NCBI GenBank assembly: GCA_964423545.1
Contig: CAYRFV010000142.1
Span: 1 to 13,360 of the forward strand
Direction: 5' to 3'
Origin: JALOOE01 sp964423545
Lineage (GTDB): Bacteria; Chloroflexota; Anaerolineae; CG2-30-64-16
Length of the DNA stretch: 13,360 nt
The position numbers were made by a program, and so were the translations under genes. The first letter of the stretch is position 1. The number at the start of each line of letters is the position of its first letter. Below, piece after piece: positions 13,297 through 13,360 of the stretch. The notes beneath the pieces were generated by a model. It had not been told where the DNA came from, ran no database searches, and worked only from the letters and a program-made list of their open reading frames with translations.

Positions 13297-13360
13297 ATCC
13301 TGACGCGGTCCGATCACGCGGCGCGAGGCCGGCGCGGCGTCGCTTCAGACAGCGCGCGCC
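13297..13360. other. GC-rich edge segment, content unclear
   Basis: This stretch runs to the window edge. On the minus strand one frame is open from the edge to a TGA at 13314-13316 and would encode a short Ala/Arg/Pro-rich end (RALSEATPRRPRAA). It could be the 3' end of an upstream gene or chance in GC-rich DNA; 14 codons are too few to decide. There is no sign of rplL, which precedes rpoB in many bacteria. Confidence 0.2.

Noticed and set aside
13314..13360. A 14-codon open frame at the window edge as the end of an upstream gene
   Set aside because: Too short and compositionally biased to call; left as an unresolved edge segment.

Overview
The window is one block of core transcription and translation genes, all on the minus strand. 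In transcription order (from high to low coordinates) they are rpoB, rpoC, rpsL, rpsG, fusA and the first 280 codons of tuf. This is the widespread rpoBC plus str gene order. The GC-rich composition, the EF-Tu and EF-G sequence style, and large lineage-type insertions in both RNA polymerase subunits suggest a member of the Chloroflexota (Anaerolineae/Caldilineae-like). That placement comes from recognising protein style, not from a search.

Layout. 13131-13360: rpoB leader with a consensus sigma70-type promoter, a weaker second promoter and a terminator-like hairpin just before the ribosome binding site. 9123-13130: rpoB. 9030-9122: a 93-bp spacer made largely of short AATCCG/CGAATTG repeats around a hairpin. 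4536-9029: rpoC. 4383-4535: a hairpin after rpoC, then a promoter closely resembling the rpoB promoter, then a hairpin at the very start of the rpsL transcript. 3906-4382: rpsL, which starts at TTG. 3426-3896: rpsG. 3301-3425: a structured spacer. 1192-3300: fusA. 842-1191: a 350-bp tuf leader with its own promoter and a row of hairpins. 1-841: partial tuf, with codon use sharply unlike its neighbours.

Functionally, rpoB and rpoC encode the beta and beta' subunits that form the RNA polymerase active centre. rpsL and rpsG encode 30S proteins S12 (decoding centre) and S7 (3' domain assembly). fusA and tuf encode the two main elongation GTPases. The promoters suggest three transcription units that can also read through: rpoB-rpoC, rpsL-rpsG-fusA, and tuf. 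The rpoB and rpsL promoters share both core boxes and flanking bases, which would tie polymerase and ribosome synthesis together.

I see no mobile element, CRISPR array, tRNA or rRNA gene. The protein-coding content is ordinary housekeeping. The interest lies in the non-coding segments (structured leaders, possible attenuators, the paired promoters), the polymerase insertions and the codon use of tuf.
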